From NCBI RefSeq assembly GCF_031759225.1, contig NZ_CP134494.1:1052501-1116500 (forward strand): a DNA stretch of 64,000 nt, read 5' to 3'. A model generated the notes under the pieces. It ran no database searches. It was given only the letters and a program-made list of their open reading frames with translations, and was not told the origin of the DNA. A program made the translations under genes and the position numbers. This document shows, one piece after another, positions 24,576-33,000 of this stretch. Origin of the DNA: Mesobacillus jeotgali. Lineage in GTDB: Bacteria > Bacillota > Bacilli > Bacillales > Cytobacillaceae. Every line of letters starts with the position of its first letter. Within the stretch, counting starts at the first letter, position 1.

Positions 24576-24896
24576 ATGAACGTAACGACGATTATTGAAT
24601 TGGAAAATCGTGAAGTTGAGAAGATGGCTGGCGCAAAATTAGTATTTATACAGGAACAGATTGATGCAAATATCGTGGAAACATGCGTTGATTGTTTTAA
24701 ATATGAAGGTTCTGAAGATTGCCTGGATACAGATGATGCGATGCAAAAGGTGTTTAATACACTGAAAGCGGAAGGGTTGATACCTGAAGCAGTAGAAGAT
24801 TTTTCTTATGAGATGCCGTCTTGCGAGAGATTGAGAAAAGATGTGTATGAAGAACAGGACATGCCGCAAAAAGTGATTCTGAGCTTTGCTATATAA
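24576..24896 (+). CDS. Hypothetical protein with a Cys-rich centre
   Basis: A 106-residue acidic cytosolic protein, not recognised. The middle reads ETCVDCFKYEGSEDCLDTD, a CxxC plus a further Cys, which could bind metal or react as a thiol; a fourth Cys follows in MPSCERLR. No signal or membrane helix is seen. GGAGGTG precedes the ATG at 24576, and TATAAT lies at 24540-24545 without a good -35. It has its own terminator. Confidence 0.72.
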   Translation: MNVTTIIELENREVEKMAGAKLVFIQEQIDANIVETCVDCFKYEGSEDCLDTDDAMQKVFNTLKAEGLIPEAVEDFSYEMPSCERLRKDVYEEQDMPQKVILSFAI

Positions 24897-24898
24897 TA

Positions 24899-24937
24899 CT
24901 TAAAAAAGGAGTTCTTTCTTGGAGCTCCTTTTTTAAG
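24899..24937 (+). terminator. Terminator after the hypothetical gene
   Basis: AAAAAAGGAG and CTCCTTTTTT pair around GTTC...GAGC, followed by T residues. Confidence 0.88.
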
Positions 24938-25022
24938 TTGATTTCAAACACTTTTTACGAAAAACGTGACTTTTATCAAAGAGAAGACATGCAGAAATTT
25001 ATATAATGGAGTTGACATAAAA

Positions 25023-25036
25023 TGAAAACGCTTTCA
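25023..25036 (+). promoter_or_regulatory. Perfect cre (CcpA) site in the oxidoreductase operon leader
   Basis: TGAAAACGCTTTCA matches TGWAARCGYTWWCW at every position. A TATAAT at 25002-25007 lies just upstream, so the site would sit around +10 to +25 of the transcript, a classic roadblock/repression position. The start codon taken for the first gene (25055) lies downstream of it. Confidence 0.8.
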
Positions 25037-25054
25037 ACAGGGAGGAGGGAACCG

Positions 25055-25732
25055 GTGAAAAAAGGAGCGGACATCACCATCATTACAGGCCATTTCGGCA
25101 GCGGTAAAACGGAGATATCCATTAATCTAGCTTTGGAGGCAAAGAAAACGAATGCCAGGACGGCAGTGGCAGACCTGGACATTGTGAATCCATATTATCG
25201 TGCGCGGGACGCCCGCGAAATTTTTGACCAGAATGGAATAGAACTGATTGCACCGGCTGAAAGGCTTGCTGCTGCAGATTTGCCGATTGTTCCTGGAGAT
25301 ATGGGCAGGGTGATTTATGACCCGGAATATAAGCTGATCGTCGATGCTGGCGGGGATAAAGATGGAGCAACAGCTTTAGGGCAATTTTATAACGATTGGA
25401 AAGATATGAAGCTTGAGGTGTTGTTTATCTTGAACGCCAACCGGCCTTATGTCAGTACTCTGGAGGGGGCGGTGGAGACATTGCAAAAAATCGAGGCAGC
25501 CTCGAGGCTGAAAATCACAGGAATCATCAATAACTCCAATGTAGGATCGGAGACGACCATTCAGGATGTTGAAAAGGGGCTGGCGTTAAGCAAGGAGCTG
25601 GCAGATCAATTGGGTATTCCTTTGTTGACCACGATGGTGCCCGAGCATCTATCAGCTGAAATTGCCGGAATCGAGACGGAATCCCCGGTGAAAGTAGTTA
25701 CGAGGTATTTAAAATTGCCATGGGAAATGTAA
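25055..25732 (+). CDS. P-loop ATPase (MinD/CobQ-like) at the head of the 2-oxoacid oxidoreductase operon
   Basis: A 225-residue SIMIBI-type ATPase. The deviant Walker A is ITGHFGSGKTEISINLAL near residue 10, and the NPYYRARD and LIVDAGGDKDGA stretches follow, the latter the Walker B region. It ends by overlapping the ferredoxin reading region. Such ATPases sit beside ferredoxin oxidoreductases in some anaerobes and could act in cluster or cofactor loading, but this is inference. GTG 25055 is chosen because GGAGGAGGG lies six bases before it. An in-frame ATG at 25022 overlaps the cre site and would add 11 residues. Confidence 0.75.
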   Translation: MKKGADITIITGHFGSGKTEISINLALEAKKTNARTAVADLDIVNPYYRARDAREIFDQNGIELIAPAERLAAADLPIVPGDMGRVIYDPEYKLIVDAGGDKDGATALGQFYNDWKDMKLEVLFILNANRPYVSTLEGAVETLQKIEAASRLKITGIINNSNVGSETTIQDVEKGLALSKELADQLGIPLLTTMVPEHLSAEIAGIETESPVKVVTRYLKLPWEM

Positions 25733-25746
25733 AGGAGGCAAAAGTG

Positions 25747-25977
25747 GTGGAGCAGAGAGTTGTTTTTAACGAGGAAACCTGCAAATCATGCAAGCTGTGC
25801 GTGAATGCTTGTCCAACCAATGTGATTTATCTTGCTGATTACTTGAATGAAAAAGGCTACCGGCCGGCAGTTGTGACAGACCAGGAAAATTGCATCAGCT
25901 GCGGCAAATGTGCCCAAATGTGTCCGGATTCGGTCATCACTGTCTATAGGCCAGAAAAGGTAAGGAAATCTGTTTAG
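25747..25977 (+). CDS. 2x[4Fe-4S] ferredoxin subunit (delta) of 2-oxoacid:ferredoxin oxidoreductase
   Basis: A 76-residue ferredoxin with two complete CxxCxxCxxxCP motifs: CKSCKLCVNACPTNV and CISCGKCAQMCPDSV. It would carry electrons for the following subunits, as VorD/KorD does. GTG 25747 lies eight bases after AAAGGAGG; GTG 25744 and ATG 25720 are alternatives. The gene is tightly packed between the ATPase and the alpha subunit. Confidence 0.9.
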   Translation: MEQRVVFNEETCKSCKLCVNACPTNVIYLADYLNEKGYRPAVVTDQENCISCGKCAQMCPDSVITVYRPEKVRKSV

Positions 25978-25993
25978 CGAAGGAGTTTTGACA

Positions 25994-27058
25994 ATGGGGA
26001 AAGTACTTATGAAGGGCAACGAAGTCATCGCGGAAGCTGCTGTCCATGCGGGCTGCAAGTATTTTTTCGGCTATCCGATCACACCGCAGAGTGAGCTCGT
26101 TGCCTATATGGCCAGAAGGCTTCCCGAGGTTGGCGGGTTATTTTTACAGGCGGAAAGTGAAGTTGCAGCGATCAATATGGTATATGGAGCGGCCGGAACC
26201 GGTGTGCGCGTAATGACATCATCATCGAGCCCGGGTTTCAGCCTGAAGCAGGAAGGAATCTCTTATCTGGTTGGTGCAGAACTGCCGGCCCTGATTGTGA
26301 ATGTTGTCCGTGGAGGTCCTGGACTTGGCAATATCCAGCCTGCGCAATCGGACTATTTCCAGGTGACAAAAGGAGGAGGCCATGGTGATTATCATACGCC
26401 TGTACTGGCTCCGTCCACATTACAGGAAATCATTGACCTGACAGAAGCGGCGTTTGATATCGCTGACCGCTACCGGACGCCCGTCATCCTGCTAGGAGAC
26501 GGCATGCTCGGACAGATGATGGAACCTGTTGAGTTCAAAGAGCTAAGTGAAAGAGAGCCGGAACAGAAGGAATGGGCTACGACCGGTACCCGCGGTGATG
26601 GAAAACCTAGAATTATCTCATCCCTTGAATTGAATGCCGATGCGCTTGAAAAACGGAATGAACTTTTACAGAAAAAATTCGCCTTGATCAAGCAAAATGA
26701 ATCCAGATACGAAACATTTGAAACCGAAGATGCTGATTATATCGTAACTGCTTACGGAACAGCAGCAAGGATTGCCATGAATGCAATCAATAAAGTACGG
26801 AAGGACGGACTGAAAATCGGAATGATCCGGCCGATCACGCTCTGGCCATTCCCTGAGCAGCCGTTCATTGAAACACGTGACAGGGTAAAGGGCTATCTAT
26901 CAGTAGAGATGAGTGCAGGCCAAATGGTTGAGGATGTCAGGCTTGCTGTCGAGGGCCGGGCCCCGGTTTCATTCTTTGGCCGTACTGGCGGGGTCGTACC
27001 TACGCAGGAGGAAATCTATGACCAAATAATCAAACTGGCAGGGGGTGTCGAGGTATGA
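25994..27058 (+). CDS. korA: 2-oxoacid:ferredoxin oxidoreductase, alpha subunit (VorB/KorA type)
   Basis: A 354-residue subunit carrying the pyrimidine-binding half of the thiamine diphosphate site. Visible features: [20 protein letters not shown] at the start, [13 protein letters not shown] (about 26-38), [19 protein letters not shown] with the conserved Glu, and [15 protein letters not shown]. Its C-terminal domain begins around residue 235. The enzyme cleaves a 2-oxoacid oxidatively to acyl-CoA and CO2 and reduces ferredoxin. Whether it uses branched-chain oxoacids (Vor), 2-oxoglutarate (Kor) or another is not decided by sequence. AAGGAG precedes the ATG. Confidence 0.9.
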   Translation: MGKVLMKGNEVIAEAAVHAGCKYFFGYPITPQSELVAYMARRLPEVGGLFLQAESEVAAINMVYGAAGTGVRVMTSSSSPGFSLKQEGISYLVGAELPALIVNVVRGGPGLGNIQPAQSDYFQVTKGGGHGDYHTPVLAPSTLQEIIDLTEAAFDIADRYRTPVILLGDGMLGQMMEPVEFKELSEREPEQKEWATTGTRGDGKPRIISSLELNADALEKRNELLQKKFALIKQNESRYETFETEDADYIVTAYGTAARIAMNAINKVRKDGLKIGMIRPITLWPFPEQPFIETRDRVKGYLSVEMSAGQMVEDVRLAVEGRAPVSFFGRTGGVVPTQEEIYDQIIKLAGGVEV

Positions 27059-27060
27059 TA

Positions 27061-27813
27061 ATGAAGACCGTGTTTGAGAAAACATCCGGATTGACGGATA
27101 ACCAGACGCACTATTGTCCCGGCTGTACGCACGGAATCATCCACAGGATGGTAGGCGAAGTACTCGAGGAAATGGGGATTCTGGAGGATACAGTTGGAGT
27201 CGCTTCTGTTGGATGCTCTGTCCTGTCCTATGAATATTTCAATTGTGATATGACCCAAGCTGCCCATGGCAGAGCCCCGGCTGTCGCAACAGGCATCAAG
27301 CGCGTTTTGCCTGACCGCTTTGTTTTTACCTACCAGGGAGATGGCGACCTTGCCTCAATTGGAATTGCCGAGGCTGTCCATGCTGCTGCAAGAGGTGAAA
27401 ACATCACTGTCATTTTTGTGAATAATGCGATTTATGGAATGACTGGAGGACAAATGGCGCCGACAACATTGGTTGGCCAGAAAACGGCCACGACTCCATT
27501 CGGCCGGGATGGGAGCATCCAGGGTTTGCCGATCAGGGTGAGCGAAATGCTGTCAACCCTTGATGGAACAGCCTATATTGAAAGAGTTTCAACGCATGAT
27601 GTACCGAACATCCTCAAAGCGAAGAAAGCAATCCGCAAAGCATTTGAAACACAGAAGCAAGGACTCGGTTTCTCTATGGTCGAAGTCCTTTCCAGTTGTC
27701 CGACAAACTGGGGACTTGATCCAAATGAATCGCTGGATTGGATAAAGGATAATATGGTACCTGCCTATCCTCTTGGTGTGTATAAGGATGCACAGAAGGG
27801 GGATGTTCGTTGA
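27061..27813 (+). CDS. korB: 2-oxoacid:ferredoxin oxidoreductase, beta subunit (ThDP-binding)
   Basis: A 250-residue subunit with the ThDP/Mg motif [20 protein letters not shown]...FVNN (about residues 93-125) and the N-terminal CPGCTHG, whose Cys residues usually help ligate the Fe-S cluster in this family. The start at 27061 follows GAGGT with seven bases; ATG 27055 is possible. The initiation region overlaps the alpha stop codon, indicating translational coupling. Confidence 0.92.
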   Translation: MKTVFEKTSGLTDNQTHYCPGCTHGIIHRMVGEVLEEMGILEDTVGVASVGCSVLSYEYFNCDMTQAAHGRAPAVATGIKRVLPDRFVFTYQGDGDLASIGIAEAVHAAARGENITVIFVNNAIYGMTGGQMAPTTLVGQKTATTPFGRDGSIQGLPIRVSEMLSTLDGTAYIERVSTHDVPNILKAKKAIRKAFETQKQGLGFSMVEVLSSCPTNWGLDPNESLDWIKDNMVPAYPLGVYKDAQKGDVR

Positions 27814-28358
27814 TGGAGGAAATATTGATTGCCGGCTTTGGCGGCCAGGGAGTCATGTCGATGGGCCAGTTGATTGCTTATGCTGGGATGAAGGAAGGAA
27901 AGTTTGTATCATGGCTGCCTTCATACGGTCCCGAGCAGCGAGGGGGAACTGCAAACTGTGCAGTCGTTGTCAGCGAGGAACAGGTAGGTTCTCCGCTCGT
28001 TTCCAGACCGACGACAGCGATCGTGCTGAATAACCCTTCATATGAAAAATTTGAACCGATGGTCAGAGCTGGCGGGTTATTAATAGTGAACTCATCTTTG
28101 ATTTCAAAAGGATCAGAAAGAACTGATATAAGAGTTTTAAATATTGATGCAACCGACAAGGCGAACGAGCTAGGGAATCCAAAAGTCGCAAATATGATCC
28201 TGCTTGGAGCGTTCCTGGAGGAAACAGGCATACTGTCTGATGACTCCATTTTGGAAGCATTGAAAAAAGTGCTTTCTCCGGAAAAGCACTCTCTTTTGGA
28301 AATCAATCGCCAGGCACTCGAACTCGGCCGGTCTTTAGCCAACATAGCGGCAATATAG
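27813..28358 (+). CDS. 2-oxoacid:ferredoxin oxidoreductase, gamma subunit
   Basis: A 181-residue gamma-type subunit. Hallmarks are ILIAGFGGQGVMSMGQLIAYAG at the N-terminus and SYGPEQRGGTANCAVVVS near residue 45. Its start overlaps the beta stop (TGATG). With the preceding ferredoxin, alpha and beta genes it completes a four-subunit complex such as VorDABC, uncommon in aerobic bacilli. Confidence 0.92.
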   Translation: MEEILIAGFGGQGVMSMGQLIAYAGMKEGKFVSWLPSYGPEQRGGTANCAVVVSEEQVGSPLVSRPTTAIVLNNPSYEKFEPMVRAGGLLIVNSSLISKGSERTDIRVLNIDATDKANELGNPKVANMILLGAFLEETGILSDDSILEALKKVLSPEKHSLLEINRQALELGRSLANIAAI

Positions 28359-28420
28359 GACAGAGTACTAGCTGAGCATAAACAAATACATCAGGTTAAT
28401 CTGGATTTCCCTTAACGATC

Positions 28421-28459
28421 AAAGCAGCAGTCCAAATGAATTCGGACTGCTTTTTTATA
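28421..28459 (+). terminator. Terminator of the 2-oxoacid oxidoreductase operon
   Basis: AGCAGTCC-N10-GGACTGCT, followed by TTTTTT. Confidence 0.9.
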
Positions 28460-28645
28460 TAATAACCGGAGATTTCCGGTTAGACTGCAAAATCGAGCCG
28501 AGTTGGGGGTGTATAAGCGGAGGTTTTCCGGCTAAGCAAAGAAAAATCACGGGAATTTGCGCTTTTTGATTATTAGTCAGAATCTTTCCGCCTATTTAAG
28601 CTATATTCAATGCTATTTCGTAATAAGCGAAATTTCTCCGCTTAT
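28460..28645. repeat. Degenerate ~51-bp array of TAAGCGG/TTCCGG motifs
   Basis: TAACCGG at 28463, TAAGCGG at 28514, a weaker copy near 28573 and TAAGCG at 28624 are each followed by TTTCCG or TTCTCCG within 15 bases. Most steps are 51 bp and one is longer. The words match 700-830. The array sits between convergent genes; the rest of 28359-28778 shows no gene. Confidence 0.6.
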
Positions 28646-28778
28646 TTTCAGCACAACTTGATGGTCTGGCTCCGCACCACTTTACTGAGCTTTTTGCATG
28701 CTTATTCAATTGCTAATGTTCATGCAAAAACCAGTTTGTATTTCTTAAAACCAACACTTCATTCATGATGTGAAACCC

Positions 28779-29306
28779 TTACTCCAAGAGCTCTAAAATC
28801 AACGGAACGGCTGCTTGGAGGGAAGGGGCTTTCTTATCGGCAGCTGTTTCTTCCGTCCCGATGAAGACTGTTTTGCAGCCAGCTTTTTTGCCGGCTTCGA
28901 TATCACGTTCGTGATCGCCGACCATGACACTTCCTGTCAATTCAAGATTATGCCTGCTGGCAAGGTCAATCAGCATTCCGGGGTTGGGTTTGCGGCATTC
29001 GCACCCTTCCTTCGGTTTGTGGGGACAGTAAGCAACCTCCTTGATATGGCCGCCATGCTCCTTGATCATCTTAATCATATGTACATGGATTTCCTGAAGG
29101 CGCTTTTCCTTTAGGAATCCAAGGCCAACGCCACCCTGATTGGTGACGACGAATATCTCATAGCCAGCCCTGCTCAATTCTGCAACGGCTTCTGCTGCCC
29201 CTTCTAGAAGGTATAAGTCTTCCGGCCGGTTGACGAATTTAACCCGGTGGGACAGTACTTCATTAAGGACCCCGTCCCTGTCCAGGAAAATGGCTTTTTT
29301 CTTCAT
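28779..29306 (-). CDS. HAD-IIIA phosphatase, GmhB-like
   Basis: A 175-residue HAD phosphatase. Motif I is FLDRDGVLNEV, motif II is FVVTNQGGVG, and the zinc-binding insertion CPHKPKEGCECRKPNPG is typical for GmhB and histidinol-phosphate phosphatases; motif IV is MVGDHERDI. It probably dephosphorylates a sugar 1,7-bisphosphate or related metabolite. No heptose pathway genes are nearby, so the substrate is open. It follows the glycosylase gene on the same strand by 11 bp, suggesting co-transcription. Confidence 0.88.
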   Translation of the reverse strand: MKKKAIFLDRDGVLNEVLSHRVKFVNRPEDLYLLEGAAEAVAELSRAGYEIFVVTNQGGVGLGFLKEKRLQEIHVHMIKMIKEHGGHIKEVAYCPHKPKEGCECRKPNPGMLIDLASRHNLELTGSVMVGDHERDIEAGKKAGCKTVFIGTEETAADKKAPSLQAAVPLILELLE

Positions 29307-29317
29307 TTTGATCCCCC

Positions 29318-29947
29318 TCAGTTCAGGATGATTTTTTCAGCATTCTGGTGCCGGGAAACATAGCGGTTACCGGTGATCCAGTAGCGCCATGGATAGTCTC
29401 TTGCTTCCCCGGAGTTATCGATTCCAATTCTCTTGCCTGATGAAATGCTTTCAGGCACGAACCCTCCGGTGATGTATAGCGGTTTCTCTGTTAAGGGATG
29501 CCCATAATCCGACATCTTTATGCCCATTGCTTTTGTCAGCTTCCCGGGACCATTGGTGAGATTGGGGGATACCTCCATGCCTCGCCGCCTGACCATTAGA
29601 TCTTGGCCTTCAAGTGGTTCCACTGCCCTAATCAGCACAGCCTCTGGATTGCCTTCTTTTCCACTGACTACATTGAATAGAATATGGGTATGCATGACAT
29701 AAGTATAAGCAAGTCCGGCCCGGTGGAACATGACCTCCGTCCTCTTTGTCCTGCGATTATTATAACTATGTGCTGCCTGATCCATCGGGCCAATATAGGC
29801 TTCCGTCTCCACGATTATCCCTGCAGTTGTTCCTTCTTCAGATTCTTTCACCAAAGTGCATCCAAGCAAGGAAACAGCCAATTCAAGGGTAGGCTGTTGA
29901 TAAAATTCAATGCCAAGTGCCTGAAATTTCCCCATATGTTCTGACAT
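29318..29947 (-). CDS. 3-methyladenine DNA glycosylase (AAG/MPG family)
   Basis: A 209-residue repair glycosylase that excises alkylated and deaminated purines. Family blocks: VETEAYIGPMDQAAHSYNNRRTKR (catalytic Glu in VETEAY), VMHTHILFNVVSG, VLIRAVEPLEG and LTNGPGKLTKAMGI. AGGAGG precedes the ATG at 29947. It is read ahead of the HAD gene. Confidence 0.93.
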   Translation of the reverse strand: MSEHMGKFQALGIEFYQQPTLELAVSLLGCTLVKESEEGTTAGIIVETEAYIGPMDQAAHSYNNRRTKRTEVMFHRAGLAYTYVMHTHILFNVVSGKEGNPEAVLIRAVEPLEGQDLMVRRRGMEVSPNLTNGPGKLTKAMGIKMSDYGHPLTEKPLYITGGFVPESISSGKRIGIDNSGEARDYPWRYWITGNRYVSRHQNAEKIILN

Positions 29948-30116
29948 AATACCTCCTGCTAACTGTTTTTAACCTTTATACCCTCCAGATGAAGGAGTCA
30001 CCCATTAATTTTGCCCAAAAGTACTAATGAAAAAAATTAGCGGAGAAACCAAAGATGGTATATAGTATTTTTAAAGCTAATGTTTTATTTTTTACCTTAG
30101 AGGGAGTATCAATAAT

Positions 30117-31148
30117 ATGTGGAAAAAATGGCTATTGATTGCAGTGATTGCTGTAATAATTTTTTTCCTTGTACCATATAGCCTTCCGCTCATTTTTGCT
30201 ATGCTAACAGCAGTCATGCTCGAAGGATTGGTTCAATGGATTATCAAAAGATTTTCATTTAAGCGTCTACAGGCTGTGATTGGTATCTTTATCGGCTATG
30301 TGGTCTTCCTTGGTGTGATTGGATATAATCTTGTCTCAATGATTGCTCATCAGGCGGTATCCTTATCTGAGCGAACTCCTACATTCGTCAGGGATATTTA
30401 CAGGACGGCCATACTTCCAATGATGGGCAAGTGGGAATTTTATTCCAAAAACTTCCCTGATGAAGTCACAGACCAAATCGAGACGACGATTGAAACGAAT
30501 ATTAATACACTTGATTCTCTTTTACAGCAATTCATAGCCGGCACAATCAACTTACTGACGGCCATACCAGGATTCATGATTGAATTTCTTGTTTATCTTA
30601 TTGCGTTATTCTTGTTCAGTCTTGAACTTCCTAATATAAAAATGAAGCTGGAGTCTCACTTAAGAGAAGAGACCAGGCAGAAGGTCTTCCTTGTTGGAAG
30701 CCAGTTAAACAAGGCGGGTATAGGCTTTTTAAAAGCCCAGGTGATCTTGAGTGCCGTCACCTTTATCATGGCTATGGCGGGCCTGAGCATTCTGGGTGTT
30801 AAATATACAGGACTGCTGTCATTATTGATTGTCATTGTCGATATTCTGCCGATCCTTGGAACAGGGTCTGTTCTTGTGCCCTGGGCTGTCATTGCCATTT
30901 TACAGGATAATCATTTTTTAGGAATCGGATTGATCATCCTGTTCCTGGTCATTACTGTTGTCCGCAGGGTGATCGAGCCAAAGATTTACTCAACCAACCT
31001 GGGCATATCACCGCTTGCCTCATTGGTCAGCATGTATATTGGACTCAAGCTTTTCGGGATTGCCGGTATTTTTATCGGTCCGATCATCGTGATTATTTAC
31101 GACACTTTAAGAAAAGCGAATGTGATTCGACTCAACTTCAGGATTTAA
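30117..31148 (+). CDS. AI-2E-family permease, YtvI-like
   Basis: A 343-residue membrane protein with about eight helices, starting KWLLIAVIAVIIFFLVPYSLPLIFAML, with an extracytoplasmic region near residues 85-150 and the C-terminal IEPKIYSTNLGISPLASLVSMYIGLKLFG typical of AI-2E/PerM transporters. It resembles the sporulation protein YtvI, but paralogs are hard to tell apart. AGAGGGAG precedes the ATG. Confidence 0.85.
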   Translation: MWKKWLLIAVIAVIIFFLVPYSLPLIFAMLTAVMLEGLVQWIIKRFSFKRLQAVIGIFIGYVVFLGVIGYNLVSMIAHQAVSLSERTPTFVRDIYRTAILPMMGKWEFYSKNFPDEVTDQIETTIETNINTLDSLLQQFIAGTINLLTAIPGFMIEFLVYLIALFLFSLELPNIKMKLESHLREETRQKVFLVGSQLNKAGIGFLKAQVILSAVTFIMAMAGLSILGVKYTGLLSLLIVIVDILPILGTGSVLVPWAVIAILQDNHFLGIGLIILFLVITVVRRVIEPKIYSTNLGISPLASLVSMYIGLKLFGIAGIFIGPIIVIIYDTLRKANVIRLNFRI

Positions 31149-31226
31149 TTTCTAAGCCGTTTTTTTGGATAGCAGAACATGATTAAGCATAAATTATGTT
31201 TGTTACCAAGAAGGAGGAACTCAGCA

Positions 31227-31406
31227 ATGAATGTAGGCCGGGCGAAAGAAATCGTTGAGTCAGCAGATATGATCAATGTGACGTATGATGGAACGCCAGT
31301 CATTATCCAGCATGTAGATGAGAAAAGCAAAATGGCGAGGATTTATTCTAAATCGGAACCTGATGTAGAAAGGGACGTTCCAGTCTTGAATTTAATAGAG
31401 GAATAG
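31227..31406 (+). CDS. sspH: Small acid-soluble spore protein H, copy 1
   Basis: A 59-residue protein of the SspH family: MNVGRAKEIVESADMINVTY, IIQHVD and a C-terminal VPVLNLIEE. It should be a minor spore-core protein made late in the forespore. AAGGAGG lies nine bases before the ATG. A paralog is at 49958-50140. Confidence 0.92.
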   Translation: MNVGRAKEIVESADMINVTYDGTPVIIQHVDEKSKMARIYSKSEPDVERDVPVLNLIEE

Positions 31407-31407
31407 G

Positions 31408-31442
31408 AAAACGGGAGAATATTACGTCTCCCGTTTTTCTGT
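31408..31442. terminator. Terminator after sspH, overlapping the convergent kinase stop
   Basis: AAAACGGGAGA and TCTCCCGTTTT pair around ATATTACG, followed by T residues; the minus-strand kinase ends inside it. Confidence 0.88.
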
Positions 31443-32696
31443 ATCATAAAGCGGCAATGTGATCTTAAATATGGTGCCTTCGTTAAGTTTGCTTTTTACA
31501 TCCATCGTACCGCCCATTTCCTGAATGATGTTATTCACGACCATCATCCCGAGTCCAGTACCTTTTTCGGCCTTTGTTGAAAAATAAGGCTCGCCAATTT
31601 TGGCTAATTGCTGCGGTGACATGCCGCATCCAGTATCTTCAATGGTTATCGATACATGATTGTTTGCCATCTCCCGGCAGCTGATCACAAGATCACCGCC
31701 GTTTGGCATTGCTTCAATACCATTTTTGATGATATTGAGTATGCATTGATGGAATTTGACAGTTTCTCCGGAGATGTTCATTCCTGCCATTAAATCCTTT
31801 TTTATATTTACCGAGAAATGATTGGCGTAAGGCAGGATTAATTCAAGAGCTTTTTCTACTTCTTCTTTAACACTGATCAATGATGCCTTATTCGATTGTG
31901 GCTTTGCGAAATTAAGGTAATCTTTGATAATTGTTTCTGCACGGTCCAGTTCATCAATGGCTGTATTCAAATAATAAAGCCTCTTTTCCTCATCAATGCT
32001 TGGATCTTTCAACATTTGCAAAAAACCACGTGTGACCGTAAGCGGATTACGGACCTCATGACTGACACTCGCAGCCAATTGGGACACGACTTCAATCTTA
32101 TCAGATTTTAATACAGCTTTATGTAAAAGTTGGTTCTGTCTCATGATCTCAATATAATAAGTAACAATAAAAATCCCGCCTGAAAGGGCCAGGCCGTATA
32201 GGAGCATGAATTGAAACTTTGACAGGTCGTCAAACACCGCCGCCTTCATCAGGAAAATGAGGACCGTATAGGAAAGGGCGATTGCCACAACAGTATATAA
32301 CTTCCTGGAAAGCGGGAAAGACCTGAACTTTCCGGACAGGTAAATGGTTAAAATGGTGATCGTTAGCATATTGAAAAAATTGATCCACACACCGTTACCA
32401 CCAAAGGGTATCCTTGCGGCTGCAACTATGATGAAAAGCAGGATGCTTACGACCGGACCTCCATACAAGCCACCGACGACAACAGGGATCAATCGGAGGT
32501 CAAAGATGAAATCAGCACTGCCAATCACCGTGAAAGACATACAAAAGAGGATCTGAATTCCACCTAGGACAATAACGAAGAGTTTGGCGTGCTTCCTATA
32601 TAAATTTGTATATTTGTTAATGAGAATGTATTGGAACACAAATGTAGAAAACAGGATGAAGATCAGATTCAATACAAGAATGGTTAATTGGTCCAT
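31422..32696 (-). CDS. KinB-like sensor histidine kinase (5TM-LYT type input)
   Basis: A 424-residue kinase with six N-terminal hydrophobic segments (about 5-195) resembling the LytS/KinB membrane input domain. The HisKA H-box is AASVSHEVRNPLTVTRGFL near residue 215, and an HATPase domain with NIIKNGIEA (N box), DTGCGMS (G1) and GTGLGMMVV (G2). KinB-type kinases feed the sporulation phosphorelay; that role here is inference. ACAGGAG precedes the ATG. No cognate regulator is adjacent; the divergent operon at 33-43 kb encodes receivers it could address. Confidence 0.88.
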   Translation of the reverse strand: MDQLTILVLNLIFILFSTFVFQYILINKYTNLYRKHAKLFVIVLGGIQILFCMSFTVIGSADFIFDLRLIPVVVGGLYGGPVVSILLFIIVAAARIPFGGNGVWINFFNMLTITILTIYLSGKFRSFPLSRKLYTVVAIALSYTVLIFLMKAAVFDDLSKFQFMLLYGLALSGGIFIVTYYIEIMRQNQLLHKAVLKSDKIEVVSQLAASVSHEVRNPLTVTRGFLQMLKDPSIDEEKRLYYLNTAIDELDRAETIIKDYLNFAKPQSNKASLISVKEEVEKALELILPYANHFSVNIKKDLMAGMNISGETVKFHQCILNIIKNGIEAMPNGGDLVISCREMANNHVSITIEDTGCGMSPQQLAKIGEPYFSTKAEKGTGLGMMVVNNIIQEMGGTMDVKSKLNEGTIFKITLPLYDTEKRET

Positions 32697-33000
32697 AGTT
32701 TAATCTCCTGTCAACAAGGAGCAACGTACTCCATCAAAAATAAATTCGCTGAAAAGACAAATTATTCAAATATATTACTTTTACTTTAACATAAAAGTTG
32801 TCTGCCGTTTCTATTTTTTGCTGTTTCGACTAGGAAACTTGGTTTTTGATCCTTGTTGAGAAGCACCAAGTTTAAAAGGATTGAAAACAAGAAAGTTTTA
32901 CTAGCAAACCAAAGGATGATTTATAATCATCTATGTGCTAGATTAAAATTAAAATTAGTATAAACAAAACTTGTTGCCACTTAATATTGAGGTGTGGAAA
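32697..33000. other. Divergent regulatory gap with a perfect 8-bp inverted repeat
   Basis: Between the kinase and the cyclase operon. AAACTTGG at 32835-32842 is mirrored by CCAAGTTT at 32866-32873, 23 bases apart, about 50 bp upstream of the candidate -10 of the operon. It may be an operator. No coding region is seen. Confidence 0.5.
32898..32927 (+). promoter_or_regulatory. Candidate promoter of the cyclase/synthase operon
   Basis: TTACTA at 32898, an 18-bp spacer and a perfect TATAAT at 32922-32927; expected transcription start about 65 bases before the first gene. Confidence 0.5.
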
